This document shows, piece after piece, positions 13,601 to 21,779 of a stretch of 64,000 nucleotides of DNA (positions are counted from its first letter, which is position 1; every line of letters starts with the position of its first letter). Source of the DNA: Apoda limacodes (taxonomy: Eukaryota; Arthropoda; Insecta; Lepidoptera; Limacodidae); assembly GCA_946406115.1 (NCBI GenBank), contig OX291545.1, forward strand, positions 1 through 64,000, in the 5' to 3' direction. A model generated the notes under the pieces. The model searched no databases, had not been told where the DNA came from, and was given only the letters and a program-made list of their open reading frames with translations. The translations under genes were made by a program, and so were the position numbers.

Positions 13601-13805
13601 AGCCATGGCCAGCTGATGTCCGAGCCGGGCCCTTCATGAATATAGCCACTGTGCCGTCTAGGTCACCAGCCCACTGGGCGGTCGGCGGCACCCAGTACGG
13701 TTCCGCTACTATGGCGACGTCCACTCCGTATTCAGCTACGCTCTGAACCAGTAGGTCCTGAGCTCTGGCACAGCAGTTAAGGTTTGCCTGGAGAAGCCTG
13801 GCCAT
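10656..13805 (-). CDS. ORF2: endonuclease-reverse transcriptase (A2)
   Basis: 1049 residues, open throughout, near-identical to the A1 ORF2. Endonuclease residues E35, D119, N121, D195 and H196, RT motifs D572 and YADD 660-663, and the C-terminal CCHC at 950-967 are all present. Residues ~51-115 are of the first of two versions seen in this family (with the segment EDMSFGG); A3, A5 and A6 carry the other (ELEGEY). The start ATG (13803-13805) overlaps the ORF1 TGA by one base, so translation probably depends on reinitiation after ORF1. The product would nick TTAGG repeats and reverse transcribe the element. Confidence 0.94.
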   Translation of the reverse strand: MARLLQANLNCCARAQDLLVQSVAEYGVDVAIVAEPYWVPPTAQWAGDLDGTVAIFMKGPARTSAGHGWVAVEDMSFGGLVVACYFSPNRPLHEFDSYLEDLGAAIELSGAGHVLVAGDFNAKSPAWGSPVASARGESLLEWAVAGGLSVCNTGAVHTCVRREGGSVVDVTFATAALARRVSGWRVMEGVETLSDHRYVRFDVSALPDAPADAWSRLHGDPPRWSLKRLDRDRLEEAALVESWLPGPIGRDPAAEADRLGEAVARICDAAMPRLGTRAPLRRVHWWTEDVARLRADCVAARRAFARCRRRRRARDPGEEDMLYAAYRERVADLSTAICRAKSAARDELLASLDRDPWGRPYRMVRNKLRPYAPPLTRTMRPALVERVVTALFPAADEVRPPPMRPPAAAAAAAAAAVDVIEVTESELERVVARMRGRNKAPGLDGVHGRALGLTLEVLGEWFRRLLSACLSRGVFPRRWKAGRLVLLRKEGRPADEPSAYRPLVLLDEAGKLLERVVADRLTRHLDTVGPGLSEAQFGFRRARSTIDAVRRVKALAESAVARGEVVLAVSLDIANAFNTLPWACIVEALQYHGFPPYLCRVVEAYLSDREVRYPTREEWAVRPMTRGVPQGSVLGPLLWNIGYDWVLRGALLRGVGVTCYADDTLVTARGRNFEEAAALAAAGAAHVVRRIRRLGLEVALRKTEAICFHGPRRGPPAGAVVVVGGEAVEVGSAMRYLGIVLDPRLTFRPHFERLVPRLMSAAGALSRLLRNDDGPGTTCRRLYAGVVRSMALYGAPVWVDALCARNRALLRRPQRVMAVRVVRGYRTISFEAACVLAGSMPWELDARLLAATYNRVVEARASPRGEEEAVEWTRWRERVRLRLLAQWRESLVRPSAGQATVDAIRPVLEQWCGLRSHGHLSYRLTQVLSGHGCFGRYLHRVAGREQTAECHHCGCADDTARHTLELCPAWAEERATLVAVAGADLSLPALVRGMVRSERVWRAAAAFAEAVMRRKEEAERERERDPAAPRTRRPRPRSRRMAHTRQLPP

Positions 13806-13807
13806 CA
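13803..13807 (-). promoter_or_regulatory. UGAUG stop-start overlap, ORF1 to ORF2
   Basis: The ORF1 TGA (13807-13805) and ORF2 ATG (13805-13803) share one A. The same arrangement is at 8796, 20419, 26164, 31973 and 55102. Bombyx SART1 uses a UAAUG overlap for eukaryotic translational coupling; a similar mechanism is inferred here, with UGA in place of UAA. Confidence 0.75.
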
Positions 13808-16015
13808 CTCAGCCTGCATACTGTCCTCCTCGGCCCCGGACGGGGTCGGCTGGGCTGGCCGCGGCCCGGCCCCAGCAGTGTTGGGGCCGCCGCTAGCTGG
13901 CGTCTTTTTGAGAGGGGCGGGGCAAAGGCTCGATCCGCCCCTGTGCTCCGCGGGTCTGCCGGCCGCCGCGCACACGGTGCAGCGCGGCTTGGCAAAACAC
14001 GTGTTCGATTTATGGCCCGTCTCACCACAGCGGTAGCATTCGCTGCTGCGGTTCGTCTCTGAAGAACAGAGCACGGCGGTGTGGCCCGGCTCCAGGCACC
14101 GGTAGCAGCGCAGTGGGCGCGCAGCGAGCGGCTCAATACGCACAGGCGACCAACCCACAAGCAAGCGCCCGAGCGACGACAACTTCCTGGCAGCGAAGAG
14201 TGGGCAGCGTATCCACACTGTACCGCTGCGTGTCGGTCCGACCGTAACTGACTCCTGCGTACACTCGCCAGCTGTGGCCACGGCGGCGATAACCTCGTCG
14301 CTGGTTACCGATTCTTCTACGCCGTAGAGGCGTAACTCCGCCGTCTTAACGGGGCGGGTGACAGACACCCGCTCAGAGCCAAGGGCCTCCCTTAGCTTGG
14401 CTGCGAGCGAGTCTGCCTTGTCGCCGCTTGTACCACCGGGCACCTCTATAATTCGCGCACCCGTTGCGCCGACGCGGAACCGTAGCTCTGGTATTCCGAG
14501 TGTTGCCAGGTCAACACTGCGCCTCGCTGCTCGTATGACATCGGCATATGTATCTCCGCTCGCTGCGGCTGCGGGCTGCAACGTTAAAGCCACGGCCGTG
14601 GAGCGTGGCATCCTTGGCACACGGACGGCCGAGCGTGCGGCTGGCGCTCGTCCGCGCCGGCCCGCAGATCGTGACCGTGATTGCCGTCGCGTAAGATTAT
14701 TGTCGGCCCTCCTGGGCGCGACAGTTTGCCAGCCGTCGTCTTGAGTGACGTGTGCCTGCTCCGCATCCGGCGCACGAATCGCCGCAAGTGTTCGTCTTCT
14801 CCTGCGTCCACGCCTTGTCGGCCCAGCACTAGGGGCCGGGGCTAACAGTGGCCTCTGTGGGGCGATAGGCTCAGTGCGCAAGGCAGCACGCGGCGCGGCG
14901 CGCGGCGGCAGTGGCGCAGCGCGCTGTGGCACCGGTGGCGCGCTTGTAATCGCTGACACAGATGCAGGAGCGGCAGCGCGCGGTGGCGCAGCACGCACGA
15001 TGCTGGATGGGGCGGCGGCAGGGACCGCGGCGCGCGTTCGGCTGGGAGTGCGGGCGCTCGACACGTCGCGCACTCGCGCGCTCGTAGCGCCGCTCTGGCC
15101 ACGGCCACGGCCGCGCAGAGGCGCCGATACTGGTACGGCGCGGGCGGTGGAGGCGGCCGTGGCGGAGGCATATGTCACGCGGCGGGCAACACTAGCCGCC
15201 GTCGGCCTGTCCGCAACAACAGACCGGGTGCGGGGCGCGGGTAAACAGCGCGCCTCCAAAGCGCCGAAACGCTCACTCACTGCGGCAAGGACGGAGCGGC
15301 TAACCTCCTCCGTTATTGCGCGGCTGAGTGCCTGCACATCCACTGCAGCCGGTGAGGTGGCAGGAGGATTGGGAGGGGGGCGCGAGGCCTCCTGCCTCAG
15401 CGCCCTTAGCTCTGCCACCAGCTCTGCCGTTTGCTCACGTAGGCGAACGTTATCTTCCTTCAGCTTTCTTACTTCTGTCTTCATTAGACGAGCCTCTTCG
15501 GAGGCCGTCAGTTCGCCAAGTCTGACCACAGCCTCTGTAATCCCCGCTGTGGCCTTTTTTAGGCCACCGACGAGTTCACCTTTAAGGTTTTTTGATTTTC
15601 GTCCTACTTCGTTGATATATGTGACGCAGCGCGTCACCTCCTTCATGAGCTGAGCCGCCGAAAGCTCACCGGTCGATTCGCTGTCGTCGGTGGTACGTCC
15701 CGACGACAGACGCGGCGTCGTGCGCCGGAGCTCCTCCGTGGAGGCTGCAAGCTCCTCCTCTGCTCGCAGCCTCAGCTCCTCCCGCTTCGCCGCATTCAGG
15801 TCCTCCTTGGCCTTTGCTAGGCCGACGTATTCGCCGGTCGTCGGTGGCCTGCCCCGCTCGCGCGTATTTGTGGGTGGGCATTTCCTGACGGAACCCACTT
15901 TCCGCTCCTCCTCCGAGCTGTCGCTCAACGCCTCTAGGGGGCGCTTTTCCGCCACCTTGCGGAACGCACTTCCTGACGGTACCTCCATGGTTGTAGTTTT
16001 ATTCTTACTGCTCAT
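13805..16015 (-). CDS. ORF1: Gag-like RNA-binding protein (A2)
   Basis: 736 residues from an ATG (MSSKNK...) to the TGA shared with ORF2. The N-terminal ~130 residues are charged. Around 150-210 lies a Leu/Glu/Lys-rich stretch that could be a coiled coil. The middle is a long low-complexity Ala/Pro/Arg-rich region. The C-terminal half holds the conserved R1-clade Gag region. Three zinc knuckles follow: C637-C650 (CX2CX4HX4C), C660-C673 (CX2CX4HX4C) and C679-C698 (CX2CX8HX6C), the usual R1-clade arrangement. In SART1 the equivalent protein binds element RNA and takes it to telomeres in the nucleus; the same role is inferred. A long open frame on the opposite strand is a GC-composition shadow. 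Confidence 0.92.
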   Translation of the reverse strand: MSSKNKTTTMEVPSGSAFRKVAEKRPLEALSDSSEEERKVGSVRKCPPTNTRERGRPPTTGEYVGLAKAKEDLNAAKREELRLRAEEELAASTEELRRTTPRLSSGRTTDDSESTGELSAAQLMKEVTRCVTYINEVGRKSKNLKGELVGGLKKATAGITEAVVRLGELTASEEARLMKTEVRKLKEDNVRLREQTAELVAELRALRQEASRPPPNPPATSPAAVDVQALSRAITEEVSRSVLAAVSERFGALEARCLPAPRTRSVVADRPTAASVARRVTYASATAASTARAVPVSAPLRGRGRGQSGATSARVRDVSSARTPSRTRAAVPAAAPSSIVRAAPPRAAAPASVSAITSAPPVPQRAAPLPPRAAPRAALRTEPIAPQRPLLAPAPSAGPTRRGRRRRRTLAAIRAPDAEQAHVTQDDGWQTVAPRRADNNLTRRQSRSRSAGRRGRAPAARSAVRVPRMPRSTAVALTLQPAAAASGDTYADVIRAARRSVDLATLGIPELRFRVGATGARIIEVPGGTSGDKADSLAAKLREALGSERVSVTRPVKTAELRLYGVEESVTSDEVIAAVATAGECTQESVTVGPTRSGTVWIRCPLFAARKLSSLGRLLVGWSPVRIEPLAARPLRCYRCLEPGHTAVLCSSETNRSSECYRCGETGHKSNTCFAKPRCTVCAAAGRPAEHRGGSSLCPAPLKKTPASGGPNTAGAGPRPAQPTPSGAEEDSMQAE

Positions 16016-16887
16016 GTTTTAAAACAAAAACCGTAAATACTCGTATTTTACAAATATAAATACAATTAACACACAAAATATAAGTTATTTAGTCAACACA
16101 CACTAATAAAGTATGTTGGGAGTCGCCCAAGGGTCCATCCACAACACAATAAAACATAAAAACACTAAAGTTTGTCGAAGCTGGCCGAAGCTGCCCGTCA
16201 GCTCGACCCGAGCTGGCCCCGCTTCGCACAGCCCCACACAGCTTCGCGATTTACCGTCCCGCTGGTTTTTAAACCACGTTGGGAGTCGCCGCAAGGTCCA
16301 TCCACAACGTAATCAAAAAGAAAAACACTGAAAAGTACTCACACGAAGCCGCTATGTGCCTCAGACAGGCTGGCGCCACAATGATGCAACTCCGCCTGGC
16401 CCCTCAGTGGGTGGCACTGCGGTGCTGAGATTTGCCTTACGGTCCCTCCACAGCACGGCGAACACACACTACACACTAAAAATATCGTCACACAAGAATT
16501 GGCGAAGCTGTCTCACAGCTCGGTCCCGCTTCGCACAGCTTTGCGCAGCTTCGTCACAGACGCGAAATTTAGCACTTTCAAAGGCAATGCGATGTTGAGA
16601 ATCGCCTAACGGTCCCTCCCAAACAACACACGCACAAAAAAGTCAACACTGGACGAGAATCCGGCGCTCAATCTGGCAAAAACGGCCACACAGCTCAGGG
16701 TGAGCGGTGCTAGCTTCGCCAGAGAGCGACACGGATCCTCTAAAGTCACTGTCTTCACTTCACGGGGCTTGGAATAGCCCGTAGGTCCATCCCAAACGTA
16801 CGCACACACGGTTTTACAGGTTCAGTACGTTAGAAACACGGGAGCGAACGAAAAACGATCCGTTCGCTAGCGCGTTCCCCACAAGAC
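16016..16887 (-). promoter_or_regulatory. A2 5' UTR with five tandem hairpin modules
   Basis: Non-coding 872 bases ahead of ORF1. Five modules spaced about 150-175 bases each hold a core like GGAGGGACCGT..AGGCGA flanked by short arms that pair: 16112-16147 (TGTTG/CAACA), 16275-16310 (ACGTTG/CAACGT), 16422-16456 (GTGCTG/CAGCAC), 16593-16628 (TGTTG/CAACA) and about 16768-16797 (TTTGG/CCAAG). Between modules are GCGAAGCTGTG-type segments that also form hairpins. The 5'-most hairpin is AGCGAACG/CGTTCGCT. It presumably includes the internal promoter, but no initiator is identified. Confidence 0.75.
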
Positions 16888-16900
16888 TAACCTAACCTAA

Positions 16901-16902
<2 letters not shown>
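16888..16902. repeat. 15-bp telomere remnant between A2 and A3
   Basis: TAACC three times, joining the 5' end of A2 to the poly(A) of A3. In phase with the flanking insertions. Confidence 0.9.
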
Positions 16903-16945
<43 letters not shown>

Positions 16946-17272
16946 CGTTGGAAATCCTCATGGATACCCATGCACCGCAAGGACGGTGCACAGGTTATGT
17001 CGGACTCGTACCGACTAAAACCAACGGTGTTCCTTCTCGCGCCTTTACGGCGGAGCCACGGGAACTCAAGAATGCATCCGCGACTCCACCAGCAGCGTTA
17101 CCTTTGCTCTATTGGCAGCACAGCTCGGTTGTAAACCAAACAAGCAGTGCTGCCCTTCCACCCCTTTGAGATGCCGTGCCGGGAACACATGGCTCGGCAT
17201 CTCCCCCCTCTGACCCCATCCCTCTCGTGGGTGAGCGGAAGGCTTCCAAGCGCCCTCCGCCCGGGGCCTCGG

Positions 17273-20200
17273 CTAAGGCGGCAGCTGGCGCGTGTGCGCC
17301 ATCCGCCGGGACCTAGGCCGCGGTCTTCTTGTCCGGGGCGCAGCGGGATCCCTCTCCCGCTCGCGCTCCGCCTCCTCCTTCCGCCGCATGACAGCCTCAG
17401 CGAAAGCTGCGGCGGCCCTCCATACTCTCTCGCTGCGAACCATGCCCCTGACAAGGGCCGGCAGCGAGAGATCCGCCCCTGCGACGGCGACCAGGGTCGC
17501 GCGCTCCTCTGCCCAGGCCGGGCAAAGCTCCAAGGTGTGACGCGCCGTGTCATCGGCGCAGCCACAGTGGTGGCACTCAGCCGTCTGCTCTCGCCCCGCC
17601 ACCCGGTGGAGATACCTCCCGAAGCAACCGTGCCCCGAGAGGACCTGCGTCAGGCGGTAGGACAGGTGGCCATGTGAGCGTAGGCCACACCACTGCTCCA
17701 GGACAGGCCGGATAGCGTCGACGGTTGCCTGCCCGGCCGACGGCCGCACCAATGACTCGCGCCACTGCGCAAGTAGGCGCAAGCGCACCCGCTCGCGCCA
17801 CCGCGTCCACTCCACCGCCTCCTCTTCACCCCGGGGCGACGCTCGGGCCTCAACGACGCGATTGTACGTCGCGGCGAGCAGCCGAGCGTCCAGCTCCCAG
17901 GGCATGCTGCCGGCAAGCACGCATGCCGCCTCGAAAGAGATCGTGCGATAGCCGCGCACGACCCGTACTGCCATCACGCGCTGCGGCCGCCGGAGGAGCG
18001 CCCGGTTGCGGGCGCAGAGCGCGTCCACCCACACGGGCGCCCCGTACAGCGCCATGGAGCGCACGACCCCGGCGTATAAGCGCCGACAGGTAGTGCCAGG
18101 CCCGTCGTCGTTGCGCAGCAGGCGGCTAAGTGCGCCTGCCGCGCTCATCAGTCGCGGCACCAGCCGCTCAAAGTGCGGCCGAAACGTGAGGCGGGGGTCA
18201 AGAACGATGCCAAGGTAGCGCATCGCCGATCCGACCTCTACCGCCTCACCTCCGACGACGACCACCGCACCGGCCGGCGGACCGCGCCGCGGGCCGTGGA
18301 AGCATATAGCCTCCGTCTTCCGCAGCGCGACCTCCAGCCCAAGTCGGCGGATGCGCCGCACGACGTGTGCCGCCCCAGCGGCAGCCAGGGCGGCCGCCTC
18401 CTCGAAGTTACGGCCACGTGCCGTGACAAGTGTGTCGTCGGCGTAACACGTGACGCCGACGCCACGCAGCAGCGCGCCCCGCAACACCCAATCGTAACCG
18501 ATGTTCCACAGGAGGGGCCCAAGAACAGAGCCCTGTGGAACACCGCGCGTCATAGGCCGGACGGCCCACTCTTCCCGCGTCGGATACCTGACCTCTCGGT
18601 CCGAGAGGTAGGCCTCGACGACGCGGCACAGGTACGGCGGAAAGCCGTGGTACTGGAGCGCCTCCACGATACACGCCCAGGGGAGCGTATTGAAGGCGTT
18701 GGCAATGTCTAGGGACACCGCCAACACGACCTCACCCCGGGCAACTGCGCTCTCAGCTAGCGCCTTGACTCGCCTCACCGCATCAATGGTTGACCGGGCC
18801 CGGCGGAAGCCGAACTGGGCCTCGGAAAGGCCGGGGCCAACGGTGTCAAGGTGGCGCGTGAGGCGGTCCGCCACAACGCGCTCCAGCAACTTGCCCGCCT
18901 CGTCCAGCAAGACGAGCGGGCGATAGGCCGACGGCTCATCAGCGGGCCGCCCTTCCTTCCGCAGAAGGACCAGCCGGCCAGCCTTCCACCGCCGCGGGAA
19001 AACACCTCGACTGAGGCAGGCGCTCAGCAACCGCCGGAACCACTCGCCCAAGACCTCAAGGGTGAGGCCGAGCGCACGGCCATGGACCCCGTCAAGGCCA
19101 GGCGCCTTGTTGCGGCCACGCATGCGCACTACCACCCGCTCGAGCTCGGACTCTGTGACCTCGATCACATCGACCGCGGCAGCGGCGGCGGCAGCGGCGG
19201 CGGCGGGCGGGCGCATCGGCGGTGGCCGCACTTCGTCCGCCGCAGGAAAAAGGACGATCACTACACGCTCTACCAGCGCCGGCTGCATCGTCCGCGTGAG
19301 GGGCGGCGCGTATGGTCGGAGCTTATTCCGGACCATACGATAAGGGCGCCCCCACGGGTCCCGATCGAGCGACGCCAGTAGCTCGTCCCTAGCGGCAGAC
19401 TTGGCCCGGCAAATGGCCGTTGACAGGTCCGCGACACGCTCCCTGTATGCGGCGTAAAGCGTGTCCTCCTCTCCCGGGTCACGGGCACGGCGCCGCCGGC
19501 GGCAGCGGGCAAAGGCGCGACGCGCCGCGACGCAGTCAGCGCGCAACCGTGCCACATCCTCCGTCCACCAGTGCACGCGGCGCCAAGGCGCACGCGTACC
19601 GAGCCGCGGCATCGCGGCATCGCAAATGCGGGCCACCGCTTCGCCCAGGCGATCGGCTTCGGCGGCCGGGTCGTGTCCGATGGGACCCGGGAGCCAGGAC
19701 TCGACCAAAGCCGCCTCCTCGAGCCGGTCGCGATCCAATCGCTTTAACGACCATCGCGGGGGATCCCCGTGCAACCGTGACCATGCGTCGGCTGGGGCAT
19801 CGGGGAGGGCGGAGACGTCAAACCGTACGTAACGATGGTCCGACAACGTCTCGACACCCTCCATTACCCTCCAGCCAGACACGCGGCGGGCGAGGGCGGC
19901 GGTCGCAAAGGTAACGTCCACGACAGAGCCACCCTCTCGCCTCACACACGTGTGTACTGCCCCGGTATTGCACACAGACAGACCTCCCGCGACGGCCCAC
20001 TCCAACAATGACTCGCCCCTCGCACTTGCGACCGGCGAACCCCATGCCGGAGACTTTGCGTTAAAGTCCCCAGCCACAATGACATTTCCAACGCCACTTA
20101 GTTCAATGGCCGCCCCGAGGTCCTCCAGGTAGGACTCGAACTCGTGGAGCGGCCGGTTGGGTGAGAAATAACATGCCACCACCAGGTACTCGCCCTCCAG

Positions 20201-20419
20201 CTCTGCTGCCACCCAGCCATGGCCGGCTGACGTCCGTGCCAGGCCCTTCGCAAAGATAGTCGCTGTGCCGTCCAAGTCGCCAGCCCACTGGCCGGTCGGC
20301 GGCACCCAGTACGGTTCCGCTACTATGGCGACGTCCACTCCGTATTCAGCTACGCTCTGAACCAGTAGGTCCTGAGCTCTGGCACAGCAGTTAAGGTTTG
20401 CCTGGAGAAGCCTGGCCAT
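17273..20419 (-). CDS. ORF2: endonuclease-reverse transcriptase (A3)
   Basis: Open 1048-residue ORF2 with all endonuclease residues (AEPYW, GDFNAK, SDHRY), RT motifs (SLDIANAF, VPQGSVLG, YADD) and the C-terminal CCHC. It is one residue shorter than A1/A2 because the divergent patch at residues ~51-115 (20075-20269) reads WVAAELEGEYLVV instead of WVAVEDMSFGGLVV. Starts at the ATG overlapping the ORF1 stop. Likely enzymatically complete, but the copy lacks a promoter and 5' ORF1. Confidence 0.92.
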   Translation of the reverse strand: MARLLQANLNCCARAQDLLVQSVAEYGVDVAIVAEPYWVPPTGQWAGDLDGTATIFAKGLARTSAGHGWVAAELEGEYLVVACYFSPNRPLHEFESYLEDLGAAIELSGVGNVIVAGDFNAKSPAWGSPVASARGESLLEWAVAGGLSVCNTGAVHTCVRREGGSVVDVTFATAALARRVSGWRVMEGVETLSDHRYVRFDVSALPDAPADAWSRLHGDPPRWSLKRLDRDRLEEAALVESWLPGPIGHDPAAEADRLGEAVARICDAAMPRLGTRAPWRRVHWWTEDVARLRADCVAARRAFARCRRRRRARDPGEEDTLYAAYRERVADLSTAICRAKSAARDELLASLDRDPWGRPYRMVRNKLRPYAPPLTRTMQPALVERVVIVLFPAADEVRPPPMRPPAAAAAAAAAAVDVIEVTESELERVVVRMRGRNKAPGLDGVHGRALGLTLEVLGEWFRRLLSACLSRGVFPRRWKAGRLVLLRKEGRPADEPSAYRPLVLLDEAGKLLERVVADRLTRHLDTVGPGLSEAQFGFRRARSTIDAVRRVKALAESAVARGEVVLAVSLDIANAFNTLPWACIVEALQYHGFPPYLCRVVEAYLSDREVRYPTREEWAVRPMTRGVPQGSVLGPLLWNIGYDWVLRGALLRGVGVTCYADDTLVTARGRNFEEAAALAAAGAAHVVRRIRRLGLEVALRKTEAICFHGPRRGPPAGAVVVVGGEAVEVGSAMRYLGIVLDPRLTFRPHFERLVPRLMSAAGALSRLLRNDDGPGTTCRRLYAGVVRSMALYGAPVWVDALCARNRALLRRPQRVMAVRVVRGYRTISFEAACVLAGSMPWELDARLLAATYNRVVEARASPRGEEEAVEWTRWRERVRLRLLAQWRESLVRPSAGQATVDAIRPVLEQWCGLRSHGHLSYRLTQVLSGHGCFGRYLHRVAGREQTAECHHCGCADDTARHTLELCPAWAEERATLVAVAGADLSLPALVRGMVRSERVWRAAAAFAEAVMRRKEEAERERERDPAAPRTRRPRPRSRRMAHTRQLPP

Positions 20420-21661
20420 CACTCAGCCTGCATACTGTCCTCCTCGGCCCCGGACGGGGTCGGCTGGGCTGGCCGCGGCCCGGCCCCAGCAGTGTTGGGG
20501 CCGCCGCTAGCTGGCGTCTTTTTGAGAGGGGCGGGGCAAAGGCTCGATCCGCCCCTGTGCTCCGCGGGTCTGCCGGCCGCCGCGCACACGGTGCAGCGCG
20601 GCTTGGCAAAACACGTGTTCGATTTATGGCCCGTCTCACCACAGCGGTAGCATTCGCTGCTGCGGTTCGTCTCTGAAGAACAGAGCACGGCGGTGTGGCC
20701 CGGCTCCAGGCACCGGTAGCAGCGCAGTGGGCGCGCAGCGAGCGGCTCAATACGCACAGGCGACCAACCCACAAGCAAGCGCCCGAGCGACGACAACTTC
20801 CTGGCAGCGAAGAGTGGGCAGCGTATCCACACTGTACCGCTGCGTGTCGGTCCGACCGTAACTGACTCCTGCGTACACTCGCCAGCTGTGGCCACGGCGG
20901 CGATAACCTCGTCGCTGGTTACCGATTCTTCTACGCCGTAGAGGCGTAACTCCGCCGTCTTAACGGGGCGGGTGACAGACACCCGCTCAGAGCCAAGGGC
21001 CTCCCTTAGCTTGGCTGCGAGCGAGTCTGCCTTGTCGCCGCTTGTACCACCGGGCACCTCTATAATTCGCGCACCCGTTGCGCCGACGCGGAACCGTAGC
21101 TCTGGTATTCCGAGTGTTGCCAGGTCAACACTGCGCCTCGCTGCTCGTATGACATCGGCATATGTATCTCCGCTCGCTGCGGCTGCGGGCTGCAACGTTA
21201 AAGCCACGGCCGTGGAGCGTGGCATCCTTGGCACACGGACGGCCGAGCGTGCGGCTGGCGCTCGTCCGCGCCGGCCCGCAGATCGTGACCGTGATTGCCG
21301 TCGCGTAAGATTATTGTCGGCCCTCCTGGGCGCGACAGTTTGCCAGCCGTCGTCTTGAGTGACGTGTGCCTGCTCCGCATCCGGCGCACGAATCGCCGCA
21401 AGTGTTCGTCTTCTCCTGCGTCCACGCCTTGTCGGCCCAGCACTAGGGGCCGGGGCTAACAGTGGCCTCTGTGGGGCAATAGGCTCAGTGCGCAAGGCAG
21501 CACGCGGCGCGGCGCGCGGCGGCAGTGGCGCAGCGCGCTGTGGCACCGGTGGCGCGCTTGTAATCGCTGACACAGATGCAGGAGCGGCAGCGCGCGGTGG
21601 CGCAGCACGCACGATGCTGGATGGGGCGGCGGCAGGGACCGCGGCGCGCGTTCGGCTGGGA
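20419..21661 (-). pseudogene. ORF1 3' half of A3
   Basis: About 413 codons in frame up to the shared TGA, including part of the Ala/Pro-rich middle, the conserved Gag region and all three zinc knuckles. The 5' part, with the start codon and putative coiled coil, is lost at the telomere junction. Confidence 0.85.
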
Positions 21662-21738
21662 AACCTAACCTAACCTAACCTAACCTAACCTAACCTAACC
21701 TAACCTAACCTAACCTAACCTAACCTAACCTAACCTAA

Positions 21739-21740
<2 letters not shown>
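21662..21740. repeat. 79-bp telomere tract (CCTAA)n
   Basis: Perfect repeats between the truncated 5' end of A3 and the poly(A) of A4. Confidence 0.95.

Positions 21741-21779
<39 letters not shown>

Larger units (their letters stand above)
10288..16887 (-). mobile_element. SART-like retrotransposon A2, full length
   Basis: The only A copy in which every part is whole: 5' end with the GTCTTGTG start shared with A5 and A7, ~870-base 5' UTR, ORF1, ORF2, 3' UTR and a 41-base poly(A) (10288-10328). The 5' flank on the element strand ends GGTTA and the 3' flank starts GG, so the insertion splits one TTAGG unit between A and G with no target duplication. Both ORFs are open, so this could be a source copy. 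Activity is not shown by sequence alone. Confidence 0.93.
16903..21661 (-). mobile_element. SART-like retrotransposon A3, 5' truncated
   Basis: Poly(A) of 43 bases (16903-16945), 3' UTR, whole ORF2 and the 3' half of ORF1, truncated at about 21660 where telomere repeats resume after one extra A. ORF1 sequence is close to identical to A2, but ORF2 carries the second version of the endonuclease patch, so A3 is not a simple recent duplicate of A2. Confidence 0.9.
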
